Assembly (NCBI GenBank): GCA_027344745.1
Contig: DAHWIS010000001.1
Span: forward strand, 1-14,813
Direction of reading: 5' to 3'
DNA length: 14,813 nt
From: Microcaldota archaeon
Lineage (GTDB): Archaea; Micrarchaeota; Micrarchaeia; Micrarchaeales; Micrarchaeaceae
The notes beneath the pieces were generated by a model, which saw nothing but the letters and a program-made list of their open reading frames with translations, ran no database searches and was not told the DNA's origin. The translations under genes and the position numbers were made by a program. Positions 13,368-14,813 of the stretch are shown here, piece by piece; position 1 is the first letter of the stretch; every line of letters begins with the position of its first letter.

Positions 13368-13952
13368 TTAAAACTTCAACGCCAGCTTTGACAATATCCT
13401 TTTGACAATGCCGTTTAATAATTTGTTTATCCTGTTTTTGTACTTCGATATAACATAATACATCAATAGGCTAAGCGCTATGCCCGCCAATACGTCTGTA
13501 AAATAATGCAGCCCCAGATACACCCTCCCGAAAAGTACCATCGCAAGCCATACTATATACGCTATCTGCAGGTACCTGTACTTGCCAAGGAGAAATGTCA
13601 ATCCCGTAAGTACGCTTGCATGGTTGCTCGGGAACGAGTAGCTGCTTTCGCAGGATATGTGATTTATCCATGACAACTCCGCCACATTGCAAGGCCTAGG
13701 TTCTTTGGTCAACAGCTTTATCGCATCGGACACGATATAAAATAATATTCCTGCTACTACGAAAGTATATGCATTGGCGTCCTTCTTTATAAAATACAAA
13801 TACAAGACGAGAAAAGGTATCACTACAAGGAATGATTTGCCTATTACCCCCATTACGCTATTCAATGCAGGGCTCGCCATTGCTTTGACCAAGTCAAATG
13901 CCCATATGTTTATGTCAAGTTTATATACCTGGAGAAGCGATACCAAATACAT
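13368..13952 (-). CDS. PAP2-family membrane phosphatase
   Basis: PAP2 enzymes remove phosphate from lipids such as polyprenyl diphosphates, recycling the carrier used in glycan synthesis. The 194-residue product is an integral membrane protein with about five to six hydrophobic segments. All three catalytic motifs are intact: K79-x6-R86-P87, P-S109-N110-H111, and R143-x5-H149-x3-D153. The nucleophilic His149 and the assisting His111 and Asp153 are all present. PSNH instead of PSGH is a small variation. The ATG at 13952 is preceded by GGTG within the palindrome GTGTTAACAC (13953-13962). Dolichyl- or undecaprenyl-type diphosphate is the likely substrate given the nearby glycosyltransferase, but phosphatidate-type lipids are possible. 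The DUF929 gene follows directly. Confidence 0.92.
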   Translation of the reverse strand: MYLVSLLQVYKLDINIWAFDLVKAMASPALNSVMGVIGKSFLVVIPFLVLYLYFIKKDANAYTFVVAGILFYIVSDAIKLLTKEPRPCNVAELSWINHISCESSYSFPSNHASVLTGLTFLLGKYRYLQIAYIVWLAMVLFGRVYLGLHYFTDVLAGIALSLLMYYVISKYKNRINKLLNGIVKRILSKLALKF

Positions 13953-14035
13953 GTGTTAACACCATCTAAACCCTAATTAACCAAAGATTAAGCAGTATGC
14001 GGTTACAACAAATTTTATTAATATATCATTATAAA

Positions 14036-14044
14036 GGTATATTG
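14036..14044 (+). promoter_or_regulatory. TATA box for tRNA-Trp
   Basis: GGTATATTG (14036-14044) lies about 25 bases before position 14065, just ahead of the first tRNA base at 14068. The spacing is what an archaeal tRNA promoter needs. The surrounding sequence 14010-14066 is strongly AT-rich and contains other TATA-like runs. Confidence 0.5.
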
Positions 14045-14067
14045 TTAAATTAGTTATTTGCCTTAAC

Positions 14068-14201
14068 GGGGTTATCGCATAACTTGGCAGTGCAGCAGGC
14101 TCCAGATGTTTATTCTTGATGAGCGCAAAGCGATGATGAGGATCTGGAATAATGATTAATGAAGTAACCTGCGAATCCGGGTTCAAATCCCGGTGACCCC
14201 A
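14068..14201 (+). tRNA. trnW: tRNA-Trp (anticodon CCA), intron-containing
   Basis: The cloverleaf can be drawn fully. The acceptor stem is GGGGTTA (14068-14074) with TGACCCC (14194-14200, one G-U pair). The D stem is GCAT/GTGC (14077-14080, 14090-14093) with a GG-containing loop. The anticodon stem is GCAGG (14095-14099) with CCTGC (14168-14172), and the T stem is CCGGG/CCCGG (14177-14181, 14189-14193) around loop TTCAAAT. The discriminator is A14201 and no CCA is encoded. The anticodon loop after splicing is CT-CCA-GA, so the anticodon CCA (14102-14104) decodes UGG as Trp. A 61-nt intron interrupts it after nucleotide 37. Nucleotide 9 is C, slightly unusual. A TATA box precedes it at 14036-14044. 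Confidence 0.92.
14106..14166 (+). ncRNA. tRNA-Trp intron at canonical position 37/38, with box C/D guide-like features
   Basis: The boundaries follow from the need for a 7-nt anticodon loop with A38 at 14167. The intron holds two TGATGA boxes (14117-14122 and 14134-14139, the latter preceded by A as in box C). Twelve bases after the second comes ATGA (14152-14155), a degenerate box D. The segment 14142-14148 (ATCTGGA) is complementary to 14101-14107, covering the anticodon and the exon-intron border. Counting five bases upstream of the box D-like ATGA gives G14147, which pairs with C34. The expected bulge-helix-bulge central helix (14100-14103 with 14161-14164) contains one C-A mismatch, so the splice motif is relaxed. 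The intron call is firm; the guide function is inference. Confidence 0.75.
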
Positions 14202-14300
14202 AAAATCATTTTAAGGCAACAAAATTTCGATTCGGTCCCGAGGGATTTATTGTAGAACTTTTATGCGTTACCTTGCTTACCGCTAAACAATCATGATACG

Positions 14301-14813
14301 ATGAAAAACTATTATCTGCCAGGAGAGGAAAGATTCGGTCCAGTAATGGCAAGGATATATTCTTTTTTTGTGAAAACTTCCATAACGAAAGACTTCTATG
14401 CGTTCGTCATAGAGGATATAAATCGGCATGACGCTAACAGCATTCTCGACGTTGGCACAGGCCCCGGCGAAATACCTATGCGTCTTTCCAAAAACAGATT
14501 ATTGAAAGTATATGCAATAGACCCGTCTCCAAGCATGATAAAGATAGCTACAAAGAAAGCAGCGGCAAAAAAGTCCAACGTGGTATTCAGGATAGGTTCA
14601 AGTAGGAACATTCCATTCAAGCGTAAGTTCGACATAATAATGAGTTCAATATCGTTCCACCATTGGAATAAAAAGAAAGAAGCGTTGCTCTATATGTCGA
14701 CATTTTTGACCAGTAAAGGGGTCATGAACATATACGAATATGAGTTGGGGCGCATGTCCGGTATGCTCAAGTTTCTAGGCGGTTCGCATGGCATAGGCGT
14801 AAGCGAGATATAC
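14301..14813 (+). CDS. Class I SAM-dependent methyltransferase, 3' partial
   Basis: The frame opens with ATG at 14301 and runs to the window edge, so 171 residues are visible. The class I methyltransferase core is clear: motif I SILDVGTGPGEIP (about residues 47-59), the acidic second-strand end YAIDPSPSMIKIA (about 72-84), an IPFKRKFDIIMSSISFHHW segment (motif IV-like, about 108-126), and the GVMNIYEYE strand. The type resembles methyltransferase type 11 (UbiE/ArsM-like) enzymes that act on small molecules or lipids. The substrate is not readable. There is no ribosome-binding site at the start; ATG 14293 is out of frame. A TTTTAT stretch about 14259-14264 could be its TATA box. The C-terminal substrate domain lies beyond the window. 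Confidence 0.85.
   Translation, partial: MKNYYLPGEERFGPVMARIYSFFVKTSITKDFYAFVIEDINRHDANSILDVGTGPGEIPMRLSKNRLLKVYAIDPSPSMIKIATKKAAAKKSNVVFRIGSSRNIPFKRKFDIIMSSISFHHWNKKKEALLYMSTFLTSKGVMNIYEYELGRMSGMLKFLGGSHGIGVSEIY

Noticed and set aside
13953..13962. Palindrome GTGTTAACAC directly before the PAP2 start, considered as an operator
   Set aside because: It contains the likely ribosome-binding GGTG and is only 10 bp; without a second copy or a clear promoter the symmetry may be chance.
13977..14186. Open frame of 69 codons on the minus strand across the tRNA-Trp gene
   Set aside because: It covers a tRNA with a complete cloverleaf and intron; no protein family resemblance is visible.
14202..14300. 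Possible small RNA or short gene between tRNA-Trp and the methyltransferase
   Set aside because: The 99-base gap shows no convincing start with ribosome-binding site, no stable hairpin and no second tRNA; only TATA-like runs are visible.
1..14813. CRISPR arrays, insertion sequences, integrase attachment sites, or a defence or phage island
   Set aside because: No regularly spaced repeats, transposase motifs, terminal inverted repeats or duplicated tRNA 3' ends were seen. The gene content is mostly core archaeal.

Overview
The window comes from an archaeon. It carries archaeal/eukaryotic-type ribosomal proteins L34e and L14e, a group II chaperonin (thermosome), prefoldin beta, an archaeal-type adenylate kinase, a DUF106 membrane protein, an OB-fold SSB of the Sulfolobus type, and a tRNA-Trp gene interrupted by an intron just after the anticodon. 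Compact genes, TATA-like boxes near the starts, heavy use of ATA and AGG codons, and a DUF929 thioredoxin-fold protein (a family I associate with acidophilic archaea) would fit an acidophilic DPANN lineage such as Micrarchaeota (ARMAN type). That placement is inference; the archaeal assignment is firm.

Layout, left to right. (1) 1-3267, plus strand: the C-terminal half of a NuoD-like complex I subunit (cut by the window edge), then prefoldin beta, a DHH/DHHA1 phosphoesterase and an Mre11-like nuclease, closely spaced. (2) 3270-5500, minus strand: a translation operon read adkA - DUF106 - rpl34e - cmk - rpl14e. This is a known archaeal neighbourhood, but here secY does not precede adkA and cbf5/truB does not follow L14e. 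(3) 5592-8180, minus strand: the thermosome, with a good terminator behind it and a palindrome-rich promoter region in front, preceded by an Mrp/Nbp35-family P-loop ATPase that lacks the usual CxxC cluster-binding motif. (4) 8334-8726: an SSB gene divergent from mrp. (5) 8789-12521: a glycosyltransferase and a UPF0104 flippase-like membrane protein in one operon, divergent from an alkaline-phosphatase/sulfatase-superfamily enzyme; together these look like a surface glycan or glycolipid module. (6) 12537-13952: a PAP2 lipid phosphatase followed by a membrane-anchored DUF929 thioredoxin-fold protein. (7) 14068-14813: intron-containing tRNA-Trp(CCA) and the start of a SAM methyltransferase that runs off the right edge.

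The most interesting element is the 61-nt tRNA-Trp intron. It has two TGATGA boxes and a 7-nt stretch complementary to the anticodon region, placed so that the N+5 rule of box C/D RNAs points to C34. This suggests a minimal cis-encoded 2'-O-methylation guide like those known in other archaeal tRNA-Trp introns, but with a degenerate box D and no evident second target. Other points worth a second look are the Mrp protein without its cysteine motif, the Mre11-like protein with GTHE in place of GNHD, operator-like palindromes before the thermosome and between the glycosyltransferase and sulfatase-like genes, and a shared ribosome-binding context in the two chaperone genes.
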